Positions 15,213-24,504 of a stretch of DNA of 64,000 nucleotides are shown piece after piece. The stretch is from NCBI RefSeq assembly GCF_038446665.1, contig NZ_CP151802.1:2914001-2978000 (forward strand), given 5' to 3'. The translations under genes and the position numbers were made by a program. The notes below the pieces were generated by a model, which made no database searches, was not told where the DNA came from, and saw nothing but the letters and a program-made list of their open reading frames with translations. The stretch is from Lysobacter sp. FW306-1B-D06B (lineage in GTDB: Bacteria > Pseudomonadota > Gammaproteobacteria > Xanthomonadales > Xanthomonadaceae). Numbering within the stretch: the first letter of the stretch is position 1; every line of letters begins with the position of its first letter.

Positions 15213-18200
15213 TCAGAAGCGGACCGACAGACGCGCCGTGGCCTGGTGGTCGCGGGCTTCGTCCGCGAACTGGCCTTCGTAGCCCAGCTCCAGCTGCGTA
15301 ACCGGGTTCAGCCACGCCGATACGCCGAGCTCGGCCACGGCAGCATCCTCCGCCAGCGGCGCACCGGCGACGCTGAAGTCGCCACCGCTGGACCAGCTCA
15401 TGCGACTCGTCGAGACCACATCGTCCGACACGTGACGCCAGCCCAGACCGCCGCGCAGATCGAACCAGCCGGCGCCGGTGCCGCGACTGGTCAGCGAGAG
15501 TGCACCACGCAGGCCGAGGGTGGACACGTCGAGCGTCGTCTCCTCGTCGGCCACATGCAGCGCGAGGCTGCCGCCGGTTTCGGAGAACGCATCGCTTTCG
15601 GTGGTGACGCGCGCGTACTGCAGGTACGGCTCCAGCGATCCGCGTTCGCCGTCGATCGTGTAACCGCCTTCGACGAACACCTGGTTCGTGGTCGCGTCGT
15701 AATCGGCGACCAGACGCTGGTTCATGCCCGGCAGTGCGACGGTGCGCTGGCTGTCGATCGCGTGCTGCGCCAGGCCCACGCCGCCGCGCACGGCGAATGC
15801 GCCCCAGCCGCCGTCGACGTACAGGCCCACATGCAAGGTGTCGGCATCGCCCTTGGATGCGCGCGCGACGACGTTCGCGTCGGTGCGCTCGCTTCCGGCC
15901 ATCACACCGAGCTGCCAGCCGTCCTCGAAACGGTGATCGGCGCCGATCAGCAGGCCGCTGCCGTTGTAGTCCACCGACGCGGCGTTGCCGTCGCCGTCGA
16001 GCGAACCGCCCGCGACGAGCGCATGCGCCCACACCGCGCTGCCCGGTTCGGCGGCTTCCGCCAGCGGCGAATGGCCGGCACGCATGCGGTCGAACGCGGC
16101 CTCGCGCAGGCGCCTGGCGTCATCGGCCAGCACCGTGCGCGCGCTCGCGTGGAACTCGCCGTCCAGCTGTTCGAAGGCCGCCGCGGTTGCGCCCAGGTCC
16201 AGGCCCATCAGGCTGGATTGCAGGCGCGAGGCATCGCCCGTCGTGCGGATGCCCGCCGTCACGCGCGTCGCGTCGATGGCACCACCGACCGCGGCGGTGT
16301 TGCCGGTCGACATCGCGGCGGCGTACGAGTTCGGCGTCACCGCCAGCACGACCGAGTTGGCCTCGTAGCGCACGTCGAAACGCGCGTTCGCCGGCAGGCC
16401 CGACAGCGGCTGGACCAGTCCCGTGTAGGAACCGTCCACGCCGCCCTGCGCCTGCACGATGGCGAAGGTATCGCCCACGTTCGGCGTGAAGGCATTGGTG
16501 GCCGCACCGGTGATGCCGCGCAGGCGCGGCTCCAGCGTGCCGGCGGCGGTGTAGACGCTGTTCGCGCCCACCAGCCACAGCGTGTCGAAGTGGCCCGCGC
16601 CGTTGCCGGCGGTGCGGCCGTCGACGTCGGCCACGAACGTGCTGCCGGCGTGCTGGAGCACGTTGCCCGTCACCACCAGCGTGCCCGGCGAGTTGCCCGG
16701 CGAGAGCACGCCCCTGACGTCCATCGCGCCTTCGACGCGACCCGAACCGCTGGCCGTGCCGTCCGCGTACACCCACACGTTGCCGGTGAAGGTGCTGTTG
16801 AAGCCCAAATCGCCCTGCTCGATGCACGCGCCGATGGCGTTGGCGCCGACGCCGCGCATGTCCAGGCGGCCCGCGCCGGACTTGATCAGGCACGCACTGC
16901 CGTCCACGGTGCCGGTCAGCGTGGTCGTCGCCGCACCGCGCGTTTCGAAGCGCGCGTTCTGGCCGGTGACGTGCACGTTCTGGGTGACGTTCATGCCGGT
17001 CAGCGCGGTGAAGTTGCCGTCCTGGCCGATGTAGATGTCGCCGCCGATCGCGCCGGCCGCTTCCTGCGAGGTCACGGCGATGGAGCCGCCCTGCACCTGC
17101 ATCAGCACCTGGCTGTTGTGGCCCGACAGCGTCAGCACGCCGCCGCCCAGCTTCTGCACGATGCCCGAGCCGCCGATGTCGCCGGACACCACGACATCGA
17201 AGCCGTTGGTGTCGAACACCGCCGAGCGCGTGTTGTCGACGAAGATCTCGTGCGAGATCGTCATCGCATCCAGCGTGCGCAGCGTGGTGTTGTCGGCGAT
17301 GGTGACGACGCTGCCGTCGCGGCCGAGCGCCGCATCGGAGGCGAACTCCAGCGTGCCGCCCTTGACGTTGATGCCGTCCTGCGTGTTCTGGCCCTTCAGC
17401 GTGAGCGTGCCGTCGCCGACCTTGTTGAGGACGCCATTGCCCGACAGGTCGCCGTTGAGGACGACGTCGTGGCCGGCCGTGTCGACGATGGATTTCGTCG
17501 AGGTGAGTGCGAAGTCGTTGTCGCTGGTGAAGCCGTCGGTGGTGCGCAGCGTGGCTTCGCCGATGCTGACCGTCCCGTGGCCCAGGTTGGCGTCGCTGGA
17601 GACTTGCAACGTGCCGCCGTTCACGACGAGGCCGCCGGTGAAGGCGTTGTCGCCGCTGAGCGTCTGCGTGCCGCCTTCGATGGCGAGTCCGCCGTCGCCG
17701 GCGATGTCGCCGCTGAATTCGCCGCGCGCATCCGTCAGCACCAGCACGTTGCCGCCCAGTTCGACGTTGCCGCCGCCCGTGAGCGACTGGACATCGATGT
17801 CGCCCGATGCGCCGCCGATGTCCAGCGTGCCTTCGGCCACGACATCCGACCCGGCGATGCAGCCCTGCCCGGCGAGCGACAGCGTGGCGCCGCGATCGAT
17901 CAGGGTCGCGCCGGTGTAGGTGTTGCAGCCGCTGAAGGTCTGCGTGCCGCCGGCGATGTTCACGCCACCCTGACCGTCGATGACGCCGCCGAAGTCGCCA
18001 TGCGCGTCCGTGAGCAGCAGGCCGTTGCCGCCCAGGTCGACCGTGCCGTTGCCGGTGAGCGACTTCACGTGCGCGTCGCCGTCGCCGCCGCCGAGGTCGA
18101 AGTGGCCCTGCGCCACGACGTCGCTGTTGGCGATGCTGCCTTCGCCCGTCAATGCGAGCGTCGCGCCGCTGGAGATGGTGGTGGTGCCGCCGTAGGTGTT

Positions 18201-19967
18201 CTCGCCGCTCAGCGTTTGCGTGCCGCCGTCGATGGCCAGGCCGCCGGCGCCGCCGATGCTGCCGCCGAAGTCGCCGTTCGCATCGGCCAGTACCAGCGTG
18301 TTGCCGCCCAGACCGACCGTGCCGTCGCCGGTGAGCGACTGCGCGCCGACATCGCCATCGGCCTGTGCGATGTCGAAGGTGCCGTCCGCGATGACATCGG
18401 AGTTGGCGACGCAGCCCTGCCCCGCGACCGCCAGTGTGGAGCCGGCGTGGATCACGGTATTGCCGCTGTAGGTGTTGCAGCCGCTGAGCGTCTGCGTGCC
18501 GCCTTCGATGGTGACGCCGCCGGTGCCGTCGATGGTACCGGCGAAGTCGCCGGTCGCGTCGGTCACGACCAGGCCGTTGTCGCCGAGCGCGACTTCGCCC
18601 GTCGCGCCGCCGGTGAGCGACTTCACGTTGACGGCGTCGTTGGAACCTTCGATGTCGAACGTGCCGTTGTTCACCACGTCCGAGGCGGCGATGCTGCCTT
18701 CGCCCGTCAACGCCAGCGTCGCGCCGTCGTCGATGGTGGTCGTGCCGGTGTAGGTGTTCTCGCCGGTCAGCGTGACGGAGCCGCCGTTGCCGGAATTGGT
18801 GATCGTCAGCTCGCCGGGCGTGCCGCCGTCGACGTCGGAGATCACGCCGCCGAATGTCGCGTCATGGCCGTTCTGGTCGATCGTGCCGCCGTCGCCGTCG
18901 ATGGTGAAGTCCAGGTCGACATCCGCGCCGTCGGTGTCGACCACCAGCGTGCCGCCTTCGAACGCGCCGTCGCTGGCGCCGTCCAGGTCGTCGGTGCCGG
19001 TCGTGGTGTCGATGACGGCCGTGGTCGGCAGGCCCGGCGTGGTCGGCGCGCCGCTGCCGGGGTTGGGCGCGATGGGACCGAAGGGCACGCCGTGGTCGAA
19101 CGTCAGGCCGGGCTGCTGATCGATGAGCAGGACCGGGCTGTTGACCTCGTCGTCGAGGTTGAACGTCAGGAAGCCCAGGCGATAGGTGCCCGACACGCTC
19201 ACCGAATAGGTGGCGATCTGCCAGCCCGTCGCGCCGTAGCTGCCGGTGGAATAGCTGCCGGTGCCCAGGTTGGTGGCGCCCAGCAGCGCGAACTGTGCGT
19301 TCTGGTTGTTCACCACGCCCAGCGCGAAAGGATCATCCACGTTCACCAGCGAGGTGAACGAACCGTCGTTGTACGGCTCGTAGTCGGTGGAGACGTACTG
19401 CCAGGCCATCGTGAACGCATCGCCGGCTTCCAGGACCAGATCCTGGTAGAGCCAGGCCGCATTGGTGAGCGAGGCCGCGCCCATCATCGACTGCACGTTG
19501 CTCTGGCTCTGCGCGGTCAGGCCCAGCGCGCTCAGGCCCGCGCCGACGTTGCCCGCCTGGCCTGCCTGCAGGGACGCCATGTAGTTCTGGTACGGCGTCA
19601 CCGTCCACAGGTGCGGGCCCGGTGCGGGGCCGACCTGGGAATCGAAATCGGTCATGCCGGTGACGACCGAAGCGCCCACGCCGGTCGATCCGTAGGAACC
19701 CGACGACTGCGATCCGGTGCCGCCGCCCGCGGTCCAGCCGCTCAGCGTGCCGTCCTCGAAGCTTGCGTTCTGGATGTCCACCGCAGCGAAGGCGGCCGTG
19801 GGCGAGAGCAGCAATGCCGCCAGCAGAGCCGCGCACATGCGCGTCATGGCCGGTGCGTCGTGCGTGGCGGCGGAACGAGCGCCCTTCACACGACCGCGGA
19901 CAAGCTCGGAAGCGACAACCCACTGGTTGAGCGCACGGTTCCAGACAACGCGAAAAACGTGATTCAT
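15213..19967 (-). CDS. Autotransporter adhesin with PATR repeats and three cysteine pairs
   Basis: A 1584-residue type Va autotransporter. Seen in order: an extended signal peptide opening MNHVFRVVWNRALNQWVVAS (ESPR type) with cleavage after AAFA near residue 62; an N-terminal domain (~63-300) beginning NASFEDGTLSGWT that resembles carbohydrate-binding jelly-roll modules; a beta-helix passenger with tandem PATR-type repeats (TLSGxNTYxG); and a C-terminal beta-barrel (~1310-1584) ending in ...SVRF, with the usual terminal Phe. The mature protein has only six cysteines, as three pairs each 22 residues apart, one helix turn, so disulfides across neighbouring rungs are likely. It may be an adhesin or surface structure; no protease triad is seen. 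Confidence 0.93.
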   Translation of the reverse strand: MNHVFRVVWNRALNQWVVASELVRGRVKGARSAATHDAPAMTRMCAALLAALLLSPTAAFAAVDIQNASFEDGTLSGWTAGGGTGSQSSGSYGSTGVGASVVTGMTDFDSQVGPAPGPHLWTVTPYQNYMASLQAGQAGNVGAGLSALGLTAQSQSNVQSMMGAASLTNAAWLYQDLVLEAGDAFTMAWQYVSTDYEPYNDGSFTSLVNVDDPFALGVVNNQNAQFALLGATNLGTGSYSTGSYGATGWQIATYSVSVSGTYRLGFLTFNLDDEVNSPVLLIDQQPGLTFDHGVPFGPIAPNPGSGAPTTPGLPTTAVIDTTTGTDDLDGASDGAFEGGTLVVDTDGADVDLDFTIDGDGGTIDQNGHDATFGGVISDVDGGTPGELTITNSGNGGSVTLTGENTYTGTTTIDDGATLALTGEGSIAASDVVNNGTFDIEGSNDAVNVKSLTGGATGEVALGDNGLVVTDATGDFAGTIDGTGGVTIEGGTQTLSGCNTYSGNTVIHAGSTLAVAGQGCVANSDVIADGTFDIAQADGDVGAQSLTGDGTVGLGGNTLVLADANGDFGGSIGGAGGLAIDGGTQTLSGENTYGGTTTISSGATLALTGEGSIANSDVVAQGHFDLGGGDGDAHVKSLTGNGTVDLGGNGLLLTDAHGDFGGVIDGQGGVNIAGGTQTFSGCNTYTGATLIDRGATLSLAGQGCIAGSDVVAEGTLDIGGASGDIDVQSLTGGGNVELGGNVLVLTDARGEFSGDIAGDGGLAIEGGTQTLSGDNAFTGGLVVNGGTLQVSSDANLGHGTVSIGEATLRTTDGFTSDNDFALTSTKSIVDTAGHDVVLNGDLSGNGVLNKVGDGTLTLKGQNTQDGINVKGGTLEFASDAALGRDGSVVTIADNTTLRTLDAMTISHEIFVDNTRSAVFDTNGFDVVVSGDIGGSGIVQKLGGGVLTLSGHNSQVLMQVQGGSIAVTSQEAAGAIGGDIYIGQDGNFTALTGMNVTQNVHVTGQNARFETRGAATTTLTGTVDGSACLIKSGAGRLDMRGVGANAIGACIEQGDLGFNSTFTGNVWVYADGTASGSGRVEGAMDVRGVLSPGNSPGTLVVTGNVLQHAGSTFVADVDGRTAGNGAGHFDTLWLVGANSVYTAAGTLEPRLRGITGAATNAFTPNVGDTFAIVQAQGGVDGSYTGLVQPLSGLPANARFDVRYEANSVVLAVTPNSYAAAMSTGNTAAVGGAIDATRVTAGIRTTGDASRLQSSLMGLDLGATAAAFEQLDGEFHASARTVLADDARRLREAAFDRMRAGHSPLAEAAEPGSAVWAHALVAGGSLDGDGNAASVDYNGSGLLIGADHRFEDGWQLGVMAGSERTDANVVARASKGDADTLHVGLYVDGGWGAFAVRGGVGLAQHAIDSQRTVALPGMNQRLVADYDATTNQVFVEGGYTIDGERGSLEPYLQYARVTTESDAFSETGGSLALHVADEETTLDVSTLGLRGALSLTSRGTGAGWFDLRGGLGWRHVSDDVVSTSRMSWSSGGDFSVAGAPLAEDAAVAELGVSAWLNPVTQLELGYEGQFADEARDHQATARLSVRF
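17652..18761 (-). repeat. Four tandem 92-94-residue repeats within the autotransporter
   Basis: Units begin (minus strand) at 18761, 18479, 18203 and 17927, with a divergent fifth at 17651, so the periods are 282, 276, 276 and 276 bp. Units 1 and 3 start ENTY and carry GEGS; units 2 and 4 start CNTY and carry GQGC. The pattern alternates, suggesting a two-unit block that was duplicated. Each unit ends in a GGTQTxSG motif before the next. Confidence 0.9.
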
Positions 19968-20400
19968 TCGGATGCGGCTCCCCACCGCAGGACAGGACGA
20001 AGAACGAACGAGCAGGCGCCGGCGCACACCGCGGGCCGGCAACGACGGACGTTGCGGACGCGTTGGTGCAATGGGCATGCCGGCGCGGAACCCGCGCTGC
20101 AGGCGGTTCCGGCGTGGAGGTCCCCGCTCGCCCTCGTTAACGTCATCGATCCGATTTACTTGATCGCGTTCACACTTTTTCATTCCGAAACCGCTCATTC
20201 GGCAAAGTTCGGGCCGCGAGGCGCGATTGAGCGGGTCGCGGTGAGGGAACCAGGCGGCCCGCCGCTTTGTATCGCCGTGTATCCACCGCCCGACGGGCCA
20301 CCTTTCCCGACAAAACGCCCGCAATCGCGACACGAGCGCGATACCGCCCGGCCTCGAAATGGCGCCACCGGAAAACACCGCCGCCTTCGAGGAAACCCCG
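19968..20400. other. Divergent intergenic region between autotransporter and DoxX genes
   Basis: 433 bases without a gene, holding the promoters for both sides. The stretch 20135-20210 is clearly richer in A and T than its surroundings and is the likely core promoter area. GGAACC at 20246-20251 followed 16 bases later by TGTATC could be an ECF-type promoter for the DoxX/HvfA operon, but the match is weak. No palindromic operator stands out. Confidence 0.5.
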
Positions 20401-21075
20401 ATGTCCACCGTCTCCGCTGCATCCCCTGCGCCCCTGCTGTCCCGCGTCGACGGCGTCGGCGCGTGGCTCGCCCCGCTCGGTCTGCGCGTGCTGCTGGCGT
20501 GGGAGTTCTTCGAGGCCGGCCGCGAGAAGTTGCAGGGCGAGAACTGGTTCGCCGAGCTGGCCGACAAGTTTCCGCTGCCGTTCTCGCTGCTGGGCGCCAA
20601 CGTCAACTGGACGCTGGCGACGTGGACGGAGCTGCTGGGCAGCATCGCGCTGCTGATCGGCCTAGGCACGCGCTACGCGGCGGCGACGCTGTTCGTGGTG
20701 ACGGTCGTTGCGATCCATGCCGTGCACTGGCCGTCGGAGTGGTCGAGCCTCGCCGAGCTCTGGCAGGGCTACGCGATCAGCAATGACGGCTACGGCAACT
20801 ACAAGCTCCCGCTGATCTACCTGGCGATGTTGCTGCCGCTGATGTTCGGCGGCGCCGGACGCCTGAGCGTGGATCACCTCATCGCTTCGCGCCGCGCATC
20901 CACCGCCGCCGCGACGCCCGACACGCTGGCCTGGGGCGTGGTGCTGTTCGCCATCGGCACGACCGTCTCGCTGCTGCTGCCGTGGGCCGGTGCCGCGCTC
21001 GCCGTTTCCGGCGTCGCCCTGATGGCCTGGCCGCGCCGCCGCAGGACCGCGTCGGAACTGCTGGCCGCGGCCTGA
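20401..21075 (+). CDS. DoxX-family membrane protein, first gene of the Hvf-like operon
   Basis: A 224-residue integral membrane protein. Seen: DoxX-type opening [20 protein letters not shown], about five hydrophobic segments, and a central extramembrane part containing [20 protein letters not shown]. DoxX proteins commonly accompany DUF692/DUF2063 pairs, and in known Hvf and gig-type operons they are thought to help electron transfer or export of the modified product. The ATG at 20401 follows GAGGAAACCCCG; a longer in-frame start lacks a ribosome site. It lies 75 bp before the precursor-like gene. Confidence 0.85.
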   Translation: MSTVSAASPAPLLSRVDGVGAWLAPLGLRVLLAWEFFEAGREKLQGENWFAELADKFPLPFSLLGANVNWTLATWTELLGSIALLIGLGTRYAAATLFVVTVVAIHAVHWPSEWSSLAELWQGYAISNDGYGNYKLPLIYLAMLLPLMFGGAGRLSVDHLIASRRASTAAATPDTLAWGVVLFAIGTTVSLLLPWAGAALAVSGVALMAWPRRRRTASELLAAA

Positions 21076-21150
21076 TCGCCCTTTTCGATGTTCCCGCGCC
21101 ATGCACGGCGCAACCCCCGCACGGCCCCCGTGCACACCTGGAGACTCACC

Positions 21151-21606
21151 ATGTCACGCAACACCACCCGCAACACCGCCGGCATGATCGGCATCGCCCT
21201 CGCCGGCCTGGTCCTGGGCAATTCCGCCTTCGCGATGCAGCCCCTCGCGCAGGGCTACATGCTCGCCGCCAGCCACGCCGCGGGCGAAGGCAAGTGCGGT
21301 GAAGGCAAGTGCGGCAGCACGCAGGCCAAGCCGGCCAAGGGCGCCGCGTCGAAGGCCGCCGAAGGCAAGTGCGGCGAAGGCCAGTGCGGCGACGCACGCT
21401 TCAACAAGACCGACGCCAATGACGACGGCCTCGTCTCCAAGGCCGAGTACCTGAAGGCCGTGCCGACCGGCGAAGGCTGGGCCGACAAGGACGCCAACGC
21501 CGACGGCTTCATCTCCGAGCGCGAAGCCTACGACTACACGAAGGCGCGCTTCGAAGCCAACGGCAAGAAGGTCCCGATCGGCCGCTTCGCCGCCTTCCCG
21601 GAATAA
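21151..21606 (+). CDS. hvfA: HvfA-like RiPP precursor with EGKCG repeats fused to EF-hand loops
   Basis: A 151-residue exported protein. Seen: a signal peptide (residues 1-28, ending NSAFA), then four five-residue motifs, EGKCG at 46-50, 51-55 and 71-75 and EGQCG at 76-80, arranged as two pairs. Two canonical 12-residue EF-hand loops follow: [12 protein letters not shown] (88-99) and [12 protein letters not shown] (114-125). In the HvfA family, EGKCG cysteines are converted by the DUF692 enzyme to oxazolone/thioamide copper ligands; here HvfB and HvfC homologues follow directly. Known HvfA precursors are short and lack EF-hands as far as I recall, so the calcium-binding module is unusual. It may bind copper in the periplasm with calcium-dependent folding. 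Only four cysteines, all in the motifs. Confidence 0.85.
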   Translation: MSRNTTRNTAGMIGIALAGLVLGNSAFAMQPLAQGYMLAASHAAGEGKCGEGKCGSTQAKPAKGAASKAAEGKCGEGQCGDARFNKTDANDDGLVSKAEYLKAVPTGEGWADKDANADGFISEREAYDYTKARFEANGKKVPIGRFAAFPE

Positions 21607-21661
21607 CCCCGTCCCGCCGCGCCCCGCGATGCCATCGCGGGGCCCTCATCGAGTCCACGCC

Positions 21662-22516
21662 ATGACGCAACTCCCTTCCGCTTCCGCCGGCCTCGGCCTG
21701 CGCCGCAGCCTGATTCCAGAGCTGCTGGCGATGGACGACGGCGCCGTGGACTTCCTCGAACTGGCGCCGGAAAACTGGATCGGCGTCGGCGGCCGCTCCG
21801 GCGAACAGCTCGCGCAGTTGTCGGCGCGGCTCCCGTTGAGCGCGCACGGGCTGTCGCTCTCGCTCGGCGGCACCGAACCGCTGGACATGAAGCTGCTGCT
21901 GGGCACGCGCGAGTTGCTGGAACGCCACGGCATCGCGCTCTACAGCGAGCACCTGAGCTACGCCTCCGACGACGGCCATCTCTACGACCTGATGCCGATT
22001 CCGTTCACCGATGAAGCCGTGCGTCACGTTGCCGCGCGCATCCGCGTGGTGCAGGACGTGCTGGGGCGCCGCATCGCGGTGGAGAACGTCTCCTACTACG
22101 CCGCGCCGTACCAGGCGCTGGCCGAGATCGATTTCGTCCGCGCCGTGCTCGACGAGGCCGACTGCGACCTGCTGCTGGACGTGAACAACCTCTACGTGAA
22201 CTCGATCAACCACGGCTACGACGCGCAGGCGTTCCTTGCGCGGCTGCCGGGCGAGCGCATCGCCTCGTACCACATCGCCGGCCATTTCGACGAAGACATC
22301 GACCTCAAGGTCGACACGCACGGCGCGCCGGTGAAGGCCGACGTGTGGGACCTGCTGGCCGACGCGTACCGCCGCTTCGGCGTGCGTCCGACGCTGCTGG
22401 AACGCGACTTCAACTTCCCGCCGCTGTCCGAACTGCTGACCGAAACCAACCGCATCCGCACGATGCAGGCCGCCTACGCCGACCGTGCGCGCCTGCTGGA
22501 GCTGGCCCATGCATGA
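21662..22516 (+). CDS. hvfB: DUF692 multinuclear non-heme iron enzyme (MNIO), HvfB-like
   Basis: A 284-residue TIM-barrel enzyme of the MNIO family, which uses two or three irons to modify peptide cysteines. Seen: [56 protein letters not shown] and [10 protein letters not shown], which carry the conserved His, Glu, Asp and Asn metal ligands of DUF692. Expected to modify the EGKCG cysteines of the protein encoded 55 bp upstream. The start at 21662 ([14 protein letters not shown]) gives family length. It overlaps the hvfC-like gene by 8 bp. Confidence 0.93.
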   Translation: MTQLPSASAGLGLRRSLIPELLAMDDGAVDFLELAPENWIGVGGRSGEQLAQLSARLPLSAHGLSLSLGGTEPLDMKLLLGTRELLERHGIALYSEHLSYASDDGHLYDLMPIPFTDEAVRHVAARIRVVQDVLGRRIAVENVSYYAAPYQALAEIDFVRAVLDEADCDLLLDVNNLYVNSINHGYDAQAFLARLPGERIASYHIAGHFDEDIDLKVDTHGAPVKADVWDLLADAYRRFGVRPTLLERDFNFPPLSELLTETNRIRTMQAAYADRARLLELAHA

Positions 22517-23288
22517 GCTTCGCCAGCAGCAGTACACGCTTGCGCGTCACCTGCGCGACCCGTCCGCGCACCCGCCGCCGCCCGGCCTGGAGCCGCGCCG
22601 GGTGAAGGTGTACGCGGAACTGTTCTTCAACTCGATCGAGGGCTTGCTCTCCGGCGGCTTCCCGGTGATCCGCCAGACGCTCGGCACGACCGCGTGGAAG
22701 GCGCTGGTGCGCGAGTTCTATGCGAACCATCGCAGCCGCACGCCGTTGTTCCCGCAGGTCGCGGGCGAGTTCGTCGATTACCTGGACGAGCGTGCGGATG
22801 ACACGACGCTGCCGCCGTGGCTGCCGGAGCTGGCGCATTACGAGTGGATCGAGCAACTGCTGCTCACGCACGACGCGTCGCATCCGCTCGACGATGCCGA
22901 CATCGACCCGCTCGACGGCGTGCTGCGCCTGTCGCCACTGGCGATGCCGCTGGCCTACCGCTGGCCGGTGACGGAGATCGGCCCGGACTTCGTGCCCGAC
23001 GCACCGCCGCCGGAGGCGACCACGCTGGTCGTGCATCGCGATGCCGACCACGAGGTGCGTTTCGTGCGCATCGCGCCGCTGGTCTATCACCTGCTGGTGT
23101 CGATCCAGGCGCATGCGCGCAGCGGTCGCGGGCATCTGCTGGCGCTGGCGGACGAAGCCGGCGTCGATCCCATCGAATTCCAGGCACACGCCCTGCCGGT
23201 GCTGCACGCCTTGCGTGCACAGGGCGTGGTCTTCGTTCCCCCGCAACTCCCGCACCTTCCCTCCCCCAACGCAATGGAATCCCCGTGA
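22509..23288 (+). CDS. hvfC: DUF2063 partner protein, HvfC-like
   Basis: A 259-residue protein of the family always paired with DUF692. Seen: an N-terminal DUF2063 domain (residues ~1-95; [20 protein letters not shown] and [11 protein letters not shown]) and a C-terminal domain (~145-240) like the HvfC peptide-recognition module. It is thought to deliver the precursor to the MNIO enzyme. ATG at 22509 lies within the last codons of hvfB; its stop overlaps the next ATG (TGATG), tying the Ohr gene to this operon. Confidence 0.92.
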   Translation: MHELRQQQYTLARHLRDPSAHPPPPGLEPRRVKVYAELFFNSIEGLLSGGFPVIRQTLGTTAWKALVREFYANHRSRTPLFPQVAGEFVDYLDERADDTTLPPWLPELAHYEWIEQLLLTHDASHPLDDADIDPLDGVLRLSPLAMPLAYRWPVTEIGPDFVPDAPPPEATTLVVHRDADHEVRFVRIAPLVYHLLVSIQAHARSGRGHLLALADEAGVDPIEFQAHALPVLHALRAQGVVFVPPQLPHLPSPNAMESP

Positions 23289-23710
23289 TGAGCACTTCCC
23301 TCGAAACCGTCATCTACACCGCGCACACCCACGTCACCGGCGGCCGCAACGGCACCGGCCGTTCCAGCGACGGCGCGATCGATGTCCTGCTGAGCACGCC
23401 CGGCTCGAACAAGCCCGGCACGAACCCGGAGCAGCTGTTCGGCATCGGCTATTCGGCCTGTTTCATCGGCGCGATTGGCTTTGCCGCGAGCGAACTCAAG
23501 GTGAAGCTGCCCGAAGGCTTCGGCGTCGATGCCGACGTCTCGCTCGGCAAGATCGCCACCGGCGAGTACCAGCTCGCGGTGAAGCTCAACGTCCGCCTGC
23601 CGGGCCTGGACGAGGCAACGCGCCGCCAGCTCGTCGAGATGGCACACCGCACCTGCCCGTATTCGCGCATGACGCGCGGCGAGGTGGAGGTGGAGATCGC
23701 GACCTCGTGA
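23288..23710 (+). CDS. ohr: Ohr-family peroxidase in the Hvf-like operon
   Basis: A 140-residue OsmC/Ohr-fold hydroperoxide reductase. Seen: TNPEQLFGIGYSACFIGAIG (first Cys) and MAHRTCPYSRMTRG (second Cys), the pair needed for peroxide reduction, plus a C-terminal EVEVEI strand. Length is typical. The ATG shares a base with the hvfC-like stop and GGAATC lies seven bases before it, so it is translationally coupled. Coupling a peroxidase to a copper-peptide operon makes sense if the cells meet copper and oxidants together. A composite palindromic repeat follows. Confidence 0.92.
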   Translation: MSTSLETVIYTAHTHVTGGRNGTGRSSDGAIDVLLSTPGSNKPGTNPEQLFGIGYSACFIGAIGFAASELKVKLPEGFGVDADVSLGKIATGEYQLAVKLNVRLPGLDEATRRQLVEMAHRTCPYSRMTRGEVEVEIATS

Positions 23711-23717
23711 CAACAAA

Positions 23718-23835
23718 GCCCCTCTCCCGCCTGGGGGAGAGGGGTTGGGATGAGGGCCCGAAGCACCGGATGCTCCAATCGCAACGCCTGCCCTCATCCG
23801 CCTGCCGGCACCTTCTCCCGCACGCGCGAGAAGGG
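23718..23835. repeat. Composite palindromic repeat, copy 1
   Basis: A left hairpin (GCCCCTCTCCCGCCTGGGGG then AGAGGGGTTGGGATGAGGGC) and a right hairpin (CCTTCTCCCG / CGCGAGAAGGG) flank a variable 40-base centre; TGCCCTCATCCGCCTGCCGG joins the two. The same composite, with a different centre, is at 51436-51556. It lies between the Ohr gene and the thioredoxin gene. Confidence 0.85.
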
Positions 23836-23901
23836 ACGCTTCGGCCGACGCCTCTTCTTCCACTTTCGGAGGAAGATCTTCTGCACCACGGAGGTAGAAC
23901 C

Positions 23902-24441
23902 ATGTTCCGTTCCATTCTCGCCACGCTCGCGCTGGGCCTGTCGCTGTTCATCGCCGGCTGCGCGCCGGGCGCGCAGGCCGAGCCGGCACGCCCGGCACCG
24001 GCGCCGGAATTCACCGGAATCGCGCGATGGCTCAACGCACCGCCGCAGACCATGGCGGGCCTCAAGGGCAAGGTGGTGCTGGTCGAGTTCTGGACGTACT
24101 CGTGCATCAACTGCATCCACGTCCTGCCGCATGTGAAGCAGTGGCATGAGCGCTACCGCGACGACGGTCTGGTGGTGATCGGCGTGCACACGCCCGAGTA
24201 CGCCGAGGAGCAGAGCACCGCCAACGTGCAGCGCGCCATCGAGCGCTTCGGCATCACCTATCCGGTGGCGCAGGACAACCTGTACAAGACCTGGGACGCC
24301 TACGGTAATCGCTTCTGGCCGGCGTTCTACCTCGTCGATCGCGACGGCCGCATCGTCCATCGCCATTACGGCGAAGGCGATTACGAGGCCACCGAAGCCC
24401 GCATCCGCCAGCTGCTGGCGGCCAAGCCGGTTGCGCACTGA
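23902..24441 (+). CDS. TlpA-like thioredoxin lipoprotein
   Basis: A 179-residue periplasmic thioredoxin-fold protein. Seen: a lipoprotein signal with lipobox FIAGC (Cys near residue 19), then a thioredoxin domain with the redox motif WTYSCINCIHVLP (C-I-N-C near residue 65), and the cis-Pro region as NRFWPAFYLVDRDG. SCINC is characteristic of the TlpA/DipZ-C-terminal subgroup. CGGAGGTAGAACC is a strong ribosome site. It may keep periplasmic or copper-site cysteines reduced, which would suit the Hvf-like genes upstream, although a repeat separates it from them. Confidence 0.9.
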   Translation: MFRSILATLALGLSLFIAGCAPGAQAEPARPAPAPEFTGIARWLNAPPQTMAGLKGKVVLVEFWTYSCINCIHVLPHVKQWHERYRDDGLVVIGVHTPEYAEEQSTANVQRAIERFGITYPVAQDNLYKTWDAYGNRFWPAFYLVDRDGRIVHRHYGEGDYEATEARIRQLLAAKPVAH

Positions 24442-24504
24442 CGTACCACGGCACCACCCTGCGCAGTGGCACAATCACCGACATCGATGGACGCCGGCGC
24501 CCGA

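Noticed and set aside
17652..18761. Regular spaced repeats resembling a CRISPR array
   Set aside because: The period is 276-282 bp, in frame with the coding sequence, and the repeats are protein repeats, not 25-40 bp direct repeats with spacers. No cas genes are present.
15063..20786. A 1907-codon open frame on the plus strand across the autotransporter gene
   Set aside because: It is antisense to a well supported autotransporter with signal peptide, repeats and barrel. Its protein is rich in Arg, Ala and Val with no domains; long antisense frames are expected at this GC content.
21151..21606. Reading the EGKCG protein as an ordinary EF-hand calcium protein
   Set aside because: The four EGxCG motifs and the DUF692/DUF2063 genes directly downstream are the classic context of a modified-peptide precursor, so the EF-hands are an addition, not the whole story.
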